This document shows, piece after piece, positions 19,035-28,358 of a DNA stretch of 64,000 nucleotides (the first letter of the stretch is position 1; every line of letters starts with the position of its first letter). Made by a program: the position numbers and the translations under genes. The DNA comes from Candidatus Poribacteria bacterium (GTDB lineage Bacteria > Poribacteria > WGA-4E > WGA-3G): assembly GCA_003635315.1 (NCBI GenBank), contig PYJD01000031.1, positions 1-64,000 of the forward strand, written 5' to 3'. The notes beneath the pieces are model-generated. The model worked only from the letters and a program-made list of their open reading frames with translations, did not search any database and was not told the origin of the DNA.

Positions 19035-19079
19035 AAGTTTGCATCATAAGACACACAAACTGCCAGTTTGTGCTACAAG
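19035..19079. repeat. Hairpin core of the 113-bp element family (partial copy E)
   Basis: CACAAACTG (19054-19062) and CAGTTTGTG (19064-19072) form a perfect stem, followed by CTACAAGG. This is the TGTAGCACAAACT...AGTTT core of the elements at 7100, 32564 and 38286. Terminal ATACCATTTCT repeats are not seen, so it is a fragment. Its TGTAGCAC supplies the stop codon of the gene at 19073. Confidence 0.5.
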
Positions 19080-19711
19080 GTAGCAACTTTGGTTACATTA
19101 AACATTAAGAATACCAATCCAACACCGCAACCAATCATAAGAATATCCATCATCAAAAAGATTATATAAGGAGTAAGGTTTGATGGAGTAGATGATATAC
19201 GGAAGTAAGTATTCATTTCTGATACAATCTGTGTGAGTAGTGTTTTATGTTCGCGTTGTTTGATCTTAATCATTCCAGATCCCATCAACGAATGCACAGA
19301 TACTTGTAGATCCGCATCAACAGATGTTAGTCGAATTGATGAAAAAGATTCTTCATAAGACAACTGTAGTTTATCAAGAGTTGTGATTAATGCTTCTCGA
19401 AACGTGATGTCTGAAATTCCATATGCTGTAAATCCTTTTAGTACAAAACACATCAACACAAGAACAACAGTAAAAAACGCGGAGGCAAACAACTTGAGTA
19501 GGAATAAGTATGGACCAGGAAGAAATAAGAACAATAGAATAATAGGTATAAAAGGAACAAATTCTAAATATAACCACAACTTATTTGAGACTAAGAAAGG
19601 TCGTCTTGTAATGATTCCTTTAAGGGCAATTACTAAGGAATAAGTTGACATTATACCGTATATAATTGGAAAAACAATTATGAAAATTGAAAGGAATAGA
19701 TCAATATTCAT
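19073..19711 (-). CDS. Unknown membrane protein, 212 residues
   Basis: The protein has hydrophobic helices near residues 5-28, 50-70, 72-95 and 180-203. A soluble central part (about 100-175) contains ISDITFREALITTLDKLQLS and a short beta-rich stretch (VDADLQVSVHS). I do not recognise a family. It ends KVATL and its TAG stop falls inside the repeat core at 19054-19079, so the original C-terminus may have been altered by the element. It stands between a glycosyltransferase and an oxidoreductase on the same strand, with a 121-base gap on the downstream side. Confidence 0.65.
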   Translation of the reverse strand: MNIDLFLSIFIIVFPIIYGIMSTYSLVIALKGIITRRPFLVSNKLWLYLEFVPFIPIILLFLFLPGPYLFLLKLFASAFFTVVLVLMCFVLKGFTAYGISDITFREALITTLDKLQLSYEESFSSIRLTSVDADLQVSVHSLMGSGMIKIKQREHKTLLTQIVSEMNTYFRISSTPSNLTPYIIFLMMDILMIGCGVGLVFLMFNVTKVATL

Positions 19712-19744
19712 AGTTCCCTTTTAGCCTTGTATAGATTATTATTT

Positions 19745-20746
19745 TTATACCCAACCATCTTCTATCATCAATGTTAATGGGGATTCCATCTCTTCCATCG
19801 GTAGTTGTACACGACGTCTGGTTCGAGAGGATTCATAAATAGCCATTAGTAGTTCAAGAGTAGCATATCCTTGATAACCACTTGATCTGTGTTCTCTATC
19901 TTCTTCAATAGCATCGATCATGTCGTGAATTGGGGTAACTTCAGAAGGGAGTTCCGGTGACATCCAAACACCACCAGTTTCCTGAGTTCGATAGCGAAAT
20001 CCTGGACCGCCGGGAGCGGCAAGTTCAATTTCACCTTCGGTGCCGTAGCAATAGATATGGTGATATCCCGGTGCAGTATCATTTCCAGATTCAATGATGC
20101 CACGTACATTGTCTTCAAATTTGAAGTAGCCGACAGCAAAATCTTCCGAATGCAAATCATATTTCGTTGGAGTTCCTATTCTTTCAATTTGCCCTATGAC
20201 CCAACTGATAGGACGATCTCCGTAGACATACAACATAAGATCAACAGTATGTGTAGCGTTGTCCTTTAGGTCACCTCCACCACAAATACCGTGAATTCGA
20301 AAAATGTCACCGATTGCACCATCAGCAATCATTTGACGTGCGTGCTGATAGGGAGCACTAAATCGAACTTGATGATCAATTGCCAGTTTCACACCGTGTT
20401 CTTGGCAGGTTTCAAGCATTTCTCTACCTTGTCCAAGGTTTTCAGCCATCGGTTTCTCAGATAGAATACCCTTAATACCGTGCTTCGCTGCTTCTATCAC
20501 TAAAGGGGCATGGTGTTTTGGACGTGTGCAAATTGAAACAAGATCAATATCCTCTGTTTCCAACATTTTTACAAAATCGGTATATTGTCTATCTACCTTA
20601 TATCTTTCGCCATAAGCCTTTAAACGGTCTTCATCAATATCGGAGATTGCAGCTATAGTTGTTCTTGGTTCATTTACATACCACCCGGCATGCATATGTG
20701 ATATTCCGCCACATCCAATAATTGCAACGTTATAGGTTTGATCCAT
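19745..20746 (-). CDS. Gfo/Idh/MocA-family NAD(P)-dependent oxidoreductase
   Basis: A 333-residue enzyme. The N-terminal Rossmann fold has VAIIGCGGISHMHAGWY (nucleotide-binding GxGxxxxxH). The family motif SEKPMAEN (EKP) is at about residue 98, and the DH pair in KLAIDHQVRFSAP and GGGDLKDNATHTVDLMLY lies in the substrate domain. It probably oxidises a sugar or inositol derivative, with substrate unknown. I prefer the ATG at 20746 to a TTG at 20752 because AAGGA is 7 bases before that ATG. It stands alone upstream of a 2.2-kb gene-free stretch. Confidence 0.88.
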   Translation of the reverse strand: MDQTYNVAIIGCGGISHMHAGWYVNEPRTTIAAISDIDEDRLKAYGERYKVDRQYTDFVKMLETEDIDLVSICTRPKHHAPLVIEAAKHGIKGILSEKPMAENLGQGREMLETCQEHGVKLAIDHQVRFSAPYQHARQMIADGAIGDIFRIHGICGGGDLKDNATHTVDLMLYVYGDRPISWVIGQIERIGTPTKYDLHSEDFAVGYFKFEDNVRGIIESGNDTAPGYHHIYCYGTEGEIELAAPGGPGFRYRTQETGGVWMSPELPSEVTPIHDMIDAIEEDREHRSSGYQGYATLELLMAIYESSRTRRRVQLPMEEMESPLTLMIEDGWV

Positions 20747-20801
20747 TGTCAATTCCTTATACTTTATTTGTACTTAGAGGGTTTAGTGTATTATCCCCAT
20801 C

Positions 20802-21024
20802 GTGTCAATTTAGTGAGTACATGTCCTCGAAGTTTGCATTGAATCGATGGTGAAACACAACATTTTCAGTATGTAAATGCGACTCATGTCCAAATCAACA
20901 CCGAATCCGCGGAATCAAGGAATCAACGGTATGAATGTCTTAATGACGTTCCCTGGGAATTCGTCCAAATCAACGCCGAATCCGCGTATGGAATTCGTCG
21001 GGTTTCGTTCCTCAACCCAACTTA
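20802..21024. repeat. Dispersed intergenic repeat, family 2, copy 2
   Basis: Opens GTGTCAATTTAGTGAGTACA like 7761 and closes GGGTTTCGTTCCTCAACCCA. Inside it a 24-base phrase starting GTCCAAATCAAC and ending CGAATCCGCG occurs twice (20888-20911 and 20963-20986), 75 bases apart, so the copy is enlarged by an internal tandem duplication. It is noncoding. Confidence 0.55.
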
Positions 21025-21668
21025 AATCATACATAAGCCAATGTAAATAATAACAAACGAAGTAATTTTATACCTGTTATGCATTTGAGAGATGTATTAT
21101 TAATTACTATAACGTTAAAATATTTTGGAAATCAATCTTCTATCAGAAGTTTCAATTCATAAGTTTAGAATTTGTCGAAAAACGGGAAAATGTTACACTT
21201 TTTCCTACATTCTGTAGGATTAATTTTCGGTAAAATTATGGCTTTTAGACCAGTACTGGACTGGGTTTAGTGCCAATAATTTAGAAGAAAGCACAATTAT
21301 GCACTTTCTCATTTTGTGTTATTTCTGTTTTTGAGCTGAATTTTCACATATGTTAATATTGTGTTGGCAATTATTAGATTATAGCTGATAGTTGTCAGTT
21401 GTTTGATGTCAGTTAATTGAATTACTGCACAAGGATTTACTGTATATCTCACTGTCTTTTTTTGAGATACATCTATATATTTTCTGATCCAGAATGTGCT
21501 GGATTTAATTGAGAAAGTTACGATACCGTTACTTTTTTCATGAATATCTTTCATTTCTGTACCCTTGTGTGTCTATGTTCATAACTGATTTTTGTATAAA
21601 TTTCAGATTTATACACATCTTCAAAATGCTCTGTTTTTAGTTCTGCAATTCGTGTCGGATTCATGGTG

Positions 21669-21787
21669 ATACCGTTTCTAATAATCATTATCTCATTACC
21701 GGTTGTTAGGAACCAAACGATGAAAGCACAAACTATCAGTTTTTGTGATACTGCCTAACCTAAAGGTTATGCATAAGAAAGAGGTAT
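21669..21787. repeat. 113-bp-family element, degenerate copy D
   Basis: Ends ATACCGTTTCT (21669-21679) and AGAAAGAGGTAT (21776-21787) are inverted repeats with one extra base. The interior has AAAGCACAAACTATCAGTTT, matching the hairpin core of the better copies. Length is 119 bases. Confidence 0.5.
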
Positions 21788-21820
21788 TTTCTTTTAGTAA
21801 TAGTATTATCCTTGATTTTT

Positions 21821-21952
21821 AGTTTTTCAAGTTTTTCAAGTCGGTTTTTAAGATCTCCGAATTTGAAGTGTCTTGCAGTCAGTCTGGCACTGTGTTCATA
21901 GCGGATTACTAAAAACAGGTGATTTTTTAGAAATTTGAAAAACTTGAAAACT
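21821..21952. repeat. Long inverted repeat with TTTTTCAAG arms
   Basis: AGTTTTTCAAGTTTTTCAAG (21821-21840) is nearly complementary to TTGAAAAACTTGAAAACT (21935-21952). The arms enclose about 94 noncoding bases. The left arm is itself a tandem of a 10-mer. It may be another small transposon-like repeat or a structured transcript. Confidence 0.5.
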
Positions 21953-22193
21953 GTGTTCTTGGGTCAATCTGCTATAAACCCAGTAGAATAATGGGATTAT
22001 ATAGAATTCTCCGATATTTACCAGTAGGGTATTAATTTCATAATTTATCATAACATTATAAACCATCATTTTTAAATACATTCTATTACATGAAGATATA
22101 TTTTAACATAGTTATAAATAATTTGCAACCATATTTTATCGTATGTGACTTTAGATGTTCATGTATAGATTTTTCTTCATTATTTTTATTTAT

Positions 22194-22459
22194 TATAGTT
22201 TGGACAATTTTCGTCTTTTATTCTATAGCTGTTTTATACACCTTTCGCACCGCTGGTGCTGCCGATTTAGTCAATAGTAATCTTTTTCGGCAAGTTTCTG
22301 GTTGTGGCTTAACTCATTGATTAATAAGTTCCTGTCAAACAACAGTTTGGTGAATGGTATCAAACATAAAAACCCATGCACCAACAGTGAGGGATGTGTC
22401 TAAACATAAAGAATAGACTTACAATTCTTTATTTAATTCTTAAAACTGTCCAAACTATA
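22194..22459. repeat. 266-bp segment with 18-bp terminal inverted repeats
   Basis: TATAGTTTGGACAATTTT (22194-22211) and AAAACTGTCCAAACTATA (22442-22459) are inverted repeats matching at 17 of 18 positions. The interior does not encode a credible protein. The size and arrangement fit a non-autonomous transposon-like element. Confidence 0.5.
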
Positions 22460-22635
22460 GTGTATTTAACATATATACATTTCGTCCCTACAGTACTCAA
22501 GAGGTCTATGCGACGTTTTTCTATAAACATATCGTCCCTACAGGACTGAAGAAAGTTCATATAAAAACAGTTGGTGGAATCCTACCTACTAATGAGAATT
22601 ATTATCTAACAATTTGTGATTTAGCACAAGTTGTA

Positions 22636-22782
22636 ATACCATTTCTAATTGATAATATAACATTATTCAGTAGTTCAAGTAGAAGCACGAAGCCCGATTG
22701 GATCGACCCAATCAACACGTGTCGGGTTTCGTACCTCTACCCGACCTACAAAAAATGTAAGAAGTATAAATAGAATTGGTAT
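22636..22782. repeat. 147-bp element with 113-bp-family ends
   Basis: Ends ATACCATTTCT (22636-22646) and AGAATTGGTAT (22772-22782) match the termini of the 113-bp family. The interior is different: it contains GTGTCGGGTTTCGTACCTCT and ACCCGACCTAC, the closing phrase of family-2 repeats. It therefore looks like a composite of both repeat families. Confidence 0.5.
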
Positions 22783-22942
22783 AATATTACTACACTCAAT
22801 CAACTTAATTCTTGAAATAGCTTATTGTTTCATGAAGAATACTTAAAGCAAACCTTAGGGTTTGATTACAGATTCATTGGTAGAAAAAACCTGCAACATC
22901 TATATCAAGGTTGGTAGTAATTATTTTAACAGATTAACTTAC

Positions 22943-25900
22943 CTAAAAATCCAGACTCACCCCTACCATAATCAAGCGCGGGGAACTCCACGAAATTGGA
23001 CTGGAATGTTTCTGTGCATTAAGAGGAATTCCGTACCGATCATAGGTAACTGCATCCAGCAAATTATCAAGGTTTTTCGTGTTAAAAACATTTCGTATAT
23101 CAGCAAAGAAGGTATATGTAAATCCACCGATAGTGCTCCGTTTACTAACCAAAGCATCCACGTTGTATGTCGCGGGATACCGTTTTGAGTTAATTGCAGG
23201 TTTGATGGGTGCTCTTGGATTAGGGGTGTATGGTAAACCGCTGGCGTATCTCCCTACCAGATTTACTGCAGATGTGAATGGAAGTTGAATATCTAAGGCT
23301 GCAGATACAATATGTCGTTGATCCCAATTTAAAGGATGACTTTCAGTTACTTCAGGTTGCTGTCGATAATATGTAAGGTATCCTAAATTTCTGCTGGATC
23401 CTTTCCCTTTAGCAACTGAATAGGTGTAACTAATCATACCCGAAACAGGACTATTTCCAGTACGCCATTTTCGAATTAATAGTTCAAAACCTTGTACTCT
23501 ACCGTATATGTCGTTAATGAAGTAACTATAATCATTCGTAATATCAACATGTACACTACTGACAAGGTTATCAACATCTTTTGTAAAACCCGTGATATCA
23601 ACAGTGAGATCCTCAGTAAATTGTTGGATTACACCGACTTCATAAGCAATAGTCTTTTCTGGATCCATATCAGGATTACCTCTTCTTCTGATAGCTCCTC
23701 GCATGTCAAAACTTAGATTCTCATAAAGATCATCCCCTCTTGGAATCTGGTAGTAGTGCCCATAAGTAAAATGCAATTTTGCTCGATTTGTAATTGGGAA
23801 TGAAATACCGAGTCTTGGAGCAACCATATGCTTTGTAGTTGGCTCAACAGGATTTTTTATAATGGGTAAACCTACATTATATGTACTCTTATCAAGTTTG
23901 ATAGTACCATCATCATTGAGTTCAAGAGGATCCAGTGGATCTTCAGGAGAAATACCGTCTGGATTATATAGATCATACCGTAATCCGGCATTGACAATCA
24001 TCCCGGCATATTCCATTTTATCTTGTGCATATAGACCAAAGGATGTAGGCGTAACATCATAATACTCCATATAGAGATTTGAACTTCCATAGTTTGTTGC
24101 ACCGAGATTGTATAGATGGTTTATTGTGAATTCGACCCCTGTTTGTACCTGATGGTTTTCTGTCACTTGACTTGCAAACACACCTTTAACGAGTGATGTC
24201 GTAGAAGTGCGATCTGTCCAAAAATTGTTGTCGCCAGCAATAGAGAAAGTTGAATCGTTATATGCTTGTTGAGCAGGATTTCTAATCCGTGCTTCAGATT
24301 GATTCTGTTCAAAAGATTTCTCTGGGTCGTATGCATTCTCCTCAAAAGACTTATTCAAAGGATCCCAAATTTTTCCTGGCTGATGACTACTGAAGTTTCG
24401 ATGGAATTGTCCAAAAGTAACAGTATAGAATGTACCAGAGGATAGGTTATGTGATAGTTGAACTGATAGACTTCTACCATCTCTATTGTCAACTTCAACA
24501 GCTTGATGCCAATATCGAAGACCCCCACCATAGTTATTGAATTCTCGTTTATCAAAGAGTCCACTACCAGTAATTTTGATTTCAGGCGTCACCTCAAATT
24601 TCAGTTTTCCTTGAAGTGTATATCCTGATCCATCATTATTTGGTAGATAGCTTGTATCGCTACGTAATTGACTTGCGAATGAGAAGGTAAGCCGATTATC
24701 CCAAATTGGTCCGCTCAGTGCAAATTCACCGATATGGCTTGGTGATAAATTATACTTTTTTGTATCATTATACAGGTTACTATATTCTTCTAAGTCAACA
24801 ATATAACCATCGAGTAAGGTTACCTGTTTCTTCTCATAATCTATGACAGTTCCATCTGAGTCCTTAAAGGGTTGAGGCATCATAACGACCTCACCAGTAT
24901 CAGCATCAACCTTGGGTTCACCTGTTTCAGGATCAATTACTGGCTGAAGTGGATTCTCAGTTCTATCGATATATACCCCAGGATATATCTCAGTGAATTC
25001 AACCTTATCTTCACCAGTACGGTTTGCCAATTCTTCTACCGTAACATCTTCACCACGATATGGCGTTTGATAATCAAATGGTTTTCCAATAAAAATACCT
25101 CTAAAGGGTTCAAGTGCTACTGGGCGGAAATCGTTATCAGGATCCAGCCACGGACCAAATAATGGATCACCATGGTGTTCGTTCCATTGTCCTACTCGAT
25201 ACCTAAACCTACCAGAGAACTCTCGTGAACCGACCTTAGTAATCAGATTAATTATACCTGATTGTGCATCACCATGTTCAGCGTTGAAACCCCCAGTGAT
25301 AACTTCCATCTGTTCAAGAGCATTTGTACTAATTTGTATTCCTAAACCTCTACCTATGGGATCATTGACAGGTATCCCATCAATAAGATATTTTACTTCC
25401 ATTGATCTACCCCCTCGAACATGCAATGAACCTGATGAGTTTAACACAGCCACCCCCGGTTGAGTTTGTAATATTCCATTTACGGTATCACGAGGCATAG
25501 AGGCAATTTCATCAGCTTCCACAATTCGAGTAGTTTGTGTTACATCTTTCTTTATAAGAGGTTTGGCGGCGGTTACTATGACACCTTCCAACTCAGCAAC
25601 TTCAGTAGGATTTAATTCGAAGTTTATTGTAGTAGTTAGACCAGCAAAAACTCTGTTAGCTTTCACAGTCTTGGTTCGGTATCCAGTAATTTCAACTTTG
25701 ACATCATACCCACCAGGTGGGATATTTGTGATAACATAGTAACCAGATTCATTGGTCGTTGCTGTGGTATTTGTACCAACAATAGTTACATTAGCGTTAG
25801 CAATTGGTTCATTAGAAGATTCGTTAGTTATTATGCCAGATATTTTACCAATTGTTGCAGCATTGATATAATGTGTATTGAATACAAAAACAGAAAAAAT

Positions 25901-25948
25901 AAAAATGATAGATAATAGCAGGATTTTGAAAATGTTATCAACTTTCAA
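22943..25948 (-). CDS. TonB-dependent receptor with CarboxypepD_reg-like N-terminus
   Basis: An outer-membrane active-transport protein of about 1001 residues. A signal peptide is followed by a carboxypeptidase-regulatory-like beta sandwich (ISGIITNESSNEPIANANVT, GYYVITNIPPGGYDVKVEI). Then come a plug domain (IVEADEIASMPRDTVNGILQ, LHVRGGRSMEVKYLIDGIPV, FNAEHGDAQSGIINLITK) and a 22-strand-type barrel ending VGVSLDF. The ligand is unknown. I prefer a TTG start at about 25948, since AAAGGAG lies 7 bases before it, to the ATG nine codons upstream, which leaves the ribosome site inside the gene. A C-terminal phenylalanine fits BAM-dependent barrels. Confidence 0.88.
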   Translation of the reverse strand: MKVDNIFKILLLSIIFIFSVFVFNTHYINAATIGKISGIITNESSNEPIANANVTIVGTNTTATTNESGYYVITNIPPGGYDVKVEITGYRTKTVKANRVFAGLTTTINFELNPTEVAELEGVIVTAAKPLIKKDVTQTTRIVEADEIASMPRDTVNGILQTQPGVAVLNSSGSLHVRGGRSMEVKYLIDGIPVNDPIGRGLGIQISTNALEQMEVITGGFNAEHGDAQSGIINLITKVGSREFSGRFRYRVGQWNEHHGDPLFGPWLDPDNDFRPVALEPFRGIFIGKPFDYQTPYRGEDVTVEELANRTGEDKVEFTEIYPGVYIDRTENPLQPVIDPETGEPKVDADTGEVVMMPQPFKDSDGTVIDYEKKQVTLLDGYIVDLEEYSNLYNDTKKYNLSPSHIGEFALSGPIWDNRLTFSFASQLRSDTSYLPNNDGSGYTLQGKLKFEVTPEIKITGSGLFDKREFNNYGGGLRYWHQAVEVDNRDGRSLSVQLSHNLSSGTFYTVTFGQFHRNFSSHQPGKIWDPLNKSFEENAYDPEKSFEQNQSEARIRNPAQQAYNDSTFSIAGDNNFWTDRTSTTSLVKGVFASQVTENHQVQTGVEFTINHLYNLGATNYGSSNLYMEYYDVTPTSFGLYAQDKMEYAGMIVNAGLRYDLYNPDGISPEDPLDPLELNDDGTIKLDKSTYNVGLPIIKNPVEPTTKHMVAPRLGISFPITNRAKLHFTYGHYYQIPRGDDLYENLSFDMRGAIRRRGNPDMDPEKTIAYEVGVIQQFTEDLTVDITGFTKDVDNLVSSVHVDITNDYSYFINDIYGRVQGFELLIRKWRTGNSPVSGMISYTYSVAKGKGSSRNLGYLTYYRQQPEVTESHPLNWDQRHIVSAALDIQLPFTSAVNLVGRYASGLPYTPNPRAPIKPAINSKRYPATYNVDALVSKRSTIGGFTYTFFADIRNVFNTKNLDNLLDAVTYDRYGIPLNAQKHSSPISWSSPRLIMVGVSLDF

Positions 25949-26007
25949 TATTTTACTCCTTTCTCTGTATAACATGCATATTGTGCATATAGGAAGGTAG
26001 GTAAACC

Positions 26008-26802
26008 TTATGTTTCTAACACACTTTCAATGAATTTTAGACTTTTAATATTACGTTCAGTATGGTATTGAATAAAACTACTCAGTAATAATTTCAATTC
26101 ACGATGATTTCGAGTAGATGCCCGAATTCTTTGTACCTTAGGTAGGTCAGCAGATCTTAATGTCTTTAAAAGTTCACAACTTCCCGGAGCGATTGAGAAT
26201 GCATTAGTATCTCTATGATGACATTCTATACATAGAACACCTCCGTGTCCAACACTAAAAACTATAACAGGTGATCCAGAATGATTGGATTTCAGTTTTT
26301 GAGGTAAGAAAGCATTAACCTGTGCACTACAATTTGCACAATGAGTAAGTTGTGGGGAGAACCCAGCAAGCTCTAAAAACTTTATCTCAAAGACTCTTGC
26401 GAGCAATGGCACATCATCAATTTCAGATAAGAATTGATATGTATATATTAATAGGTTAAAGATTTCAGGATTTGCATCACCTTCAATTGTAATCGCATCA
26501 ACTAATTCAGCAAAATAACAACCGTATGTGATCCGTGTAAAATCGGAACGAATTCCATCAAAACCTTCAATTAAATCAAACCCAGTGAGATTTTGTAGGT
26601 CCCTATTTTCTCTATAATTAAAGAGTAGCATTCCGTGGTTAAGTAGTTCTAAACTCCCACTTAGTTTGCTCTTAGGGCTTTTTACGCCATAAGCAACGAC
26701 TTTAACTTTACCGAGTTCAGGTGTGTAGAAAGTGATGATTCTATGGGAATCCCGTAATGGATATGTGCGAATAACTATCGCTGGTGTTTTAAGAGCAGGC
26801 AT
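26008..26802 (-). CDS. recO: DNA repair protein RecO
   Basis: A 264-residue recombination mediator of the RecFOR pathway that helps load RecA onto SSB-coated DNA. The N-terminal OB fold is seen in AIVIRTYPLRDSHRIITFYT and GKVKVVAYGVKSPKSKLSG. The helical domain carries a four-Cys zinc site, CANCSAQ followed by CIECHHR. Length is typical. Directly upstream is tRNA-Pro, and downstream after a 59-base gap is the TonB receptor. Confidence 0.9.
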   Translation of the reverse strand: MPALKTPAIVIRTYPLRDSHRIITFYTPELGKVKVVAYGVKSPKSKLSGSLELLNHGMLLFNYRENRDLQNLTGFDLIEGFDGIRSDFTRITYGCYFAELVDAITIEGDANPEIFNLLIYTYQFLSEIDDVPLLARVFEIKFLELAGFSPQLTHCANCSAQVNAFLPQKLKSNHSGSPVIVFSVGHGGVLCIECHHRDTNAFSIAPGSCELLKTLRSADLPKVQRIRASTRNHRELKLLLSSFIQYHTERNIKSLKFIESVLET

Positions 26803-26854
26803 GATTATGATGTGTTGCGCGCTTTATGAACACACTATTCTTAGGAAGGATATA

Positions 26855-26929
<75 letters not shown>

Positions 26930-26966
26930 TAATTGAATACATTATATATCTGTTAATACAGAAATG

Positions 26967-28250
26967 TCAAGTTTTATCCTGAGCATTATCAGTGACAGAT
27001 GTAGTTTTGGGCATCTGAATTTGTATTCTTTGAATTCTACGTTCATCTGCCTCTAATATTGTAAAGTTAATGCCCCGATAAGTAAATACTTCATCCTGTT
27101 CGGGCACTCTACCAAGGTGGTCAACAACAAACCCCCCAATTGTATCAATATTTTCAGCTTCTAATTCTGTTTCAAGCTTTTCATTCAATTCCATGAGGTT
27201 TAATCTTGCGTCAACAGAGTAAACATCAGAACTAATTTGGATATATTCATCTTGTTCATCTACTTCATCTTCATCTTGTATTTCTCCGACAATCTCTTCA
27301 ATAATATTCTCAAGAGTAATAATTCCAGCGGTACCCCCATATTCGTCAACGACAATTGCAATGTGTTGTTTGTGTTCTCGTAATTCCCTAAATAACTCAG
27401 ATATATTCTTACTTTCTGGTGTAAAAAATGGTGGTCTATCTAAAATGAGATGATTAAGAATTACGGGTTTATCTTCTGCCCAACAATCCAACATATCTTT
27501 TACATGCAAAATCCCCACGATCTGGTCAATAGTTTCTTCATAAATGGGTATACGTGTATGTCGACATGCAATAGTAGTCTGTAAAACTTCCTCTTCAGGG
27601 GTTGTAAGATCAAGACAAACCATATCCGTCCGGGCAACCATGATTTCACGAGCGACTTTGTCAGGTAAGTCCAATATTCTTGAAATCATCTCACGGTCAT
27701 CGGGTTGTAATATATCTTGACTATCAGCTACATTATCAAGGGTTTCTAATACTTCAGGTGATACAAGGCTATCTTGTGCTGAGGCGTGCTTTCCTCCAAT
27801 AATACGTACAAGGATATTCACAATATAGTTTATTGGTTTTAGGATCAGAAATCCACACCAATATACAATCCGTAAAGCCCGTAATGCTTGAATAGTAGCC
27901 CCGCTTGGACTCCCTTGAACGTAGTTTTTAGGAAATAACTCTGTAAAAACTACCAATAGGAAAGCAGCGATACCAATTTCTATTAATGGGTGTAAAGGAA
28001 ACTGTATAATCAGTAAGACACTCGCGACGATCAATAAGGTCTTTGCTGTGATAATAGTTAATGAATATCGACGGGGGTAGCGCAGTAGTGATGTTAACAC
28101 CTCGTATCTTTTGCCACCTTCCTCAGCAAATTCCAATATATCCGTACGTGTCAATCGTGTAAGCAATGCTTCAGCAGCAGAAAATAGAGCATTTAAAATC
28201 AACAGTATTCCCAAGAGAACTAATCTTATAGCTATGTGTAGGTCATCCAA
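26967..28250 (-). CDS. CNNM/CorC/HlyC-family membrane protein (DUF21-CBS-CorC_HlyC)
   Basis: A 427-residue protein. The N-terminal DUF21 domain has four hydrophobic segments (to about residue 190, with LFSAAEALLTRLTRTDI and FTELFPKNYVQGSPSG). It is followed by a CBS pair (about 205-335, VARTDMVCLDL and HIAIVVDEYGGTAGIITLEN) and a C-terminal CorC_HlyC domain (YSVDARLNLMELNEKL, TIGGFVVDHLGRVP). Relatives are linked to magnesium or other divalent-metal efflux. Position next to ybeY and phoH is the common bacterial arrangement of this gene. Confidence 0.88.
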   Translation of the reverse strand: MDDLHIAIRLVLLGILLILNALFSAAEALLTRLTRTDILEFAEEGGKRYEVLTSLLRYPRRYSLTIITAKTLLIVASVLLIIQFPLHPLIEIGIAAFLLVVFTELFPKNYVQGSPSGATIQALRALRIVYWCGFLILKPINYIVNILVRIIGGKHASAQDSLVSPEVLETLDNVADSQDILQPDDREMISRILDLPDKVAREIMVARTDMVCLDLTTPEEEVLQTTIACRHTRIPIYEETIDQIVGILHVKDMLDCWAEDKPVILNHLILDRPPFFTPESKNISELFRELREHKQHIAIVVDEYGGTAGIITLENIIEEIVGEIQDEDEVDEQDEYIQISSDVYSVDARLNLMELNEKLETELEAENIDTIGGFVVDHLGRVPEQDEVFTYRGINFTILEADERRIQRIQIQMPKTTSVTDNAQDKT

Positions 28251-28358
28251 ACGTGAATTTACACCTCCAATATCATTTAATTGTGCATGAACAAATACAA
28301 TTAGAATAATCAGTGTTAACTTCGTTTAACATACAGATAGTTTAAAAATAGGTGATGT

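Larger units (their letters stand above)
20747..22942. other. 2.2-kb gene-free, repeat-rich stretch
   Basis: No convincing gene is present. It holds family-2 repeat copy 2 (20802-21024), a degenerate 113-bp-family element (21669-21787) and two long inverted-repeat structures (21821-21952 and 22194-22459). It also holds two ATTTCGTCCCTACAG / ATATCGTCCCTACAG direct repeats (about 22479 and 22528) and the 147-bp element (22636-22782). The only frames (81 codons minus at 21309-21554, 76 codons plus at 22090-22320) lack a ribosome site and have low-complexity composition. The stretch looks like a landing zone for small elements. Confidence 0.6.

Noticed and set aside
21309-21554. Minus-strand 81-codon frame
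   Set aside because: No clear Shine-Dalgarno and no recognisable domain; it lies among repeats in a gene-free zone.
22090-22320. Plus-strand 76-codon hydrophobic frame
   Set aside because: It crosses the left inverted repeat of the 22194-22459 element and shows no ribosome site.
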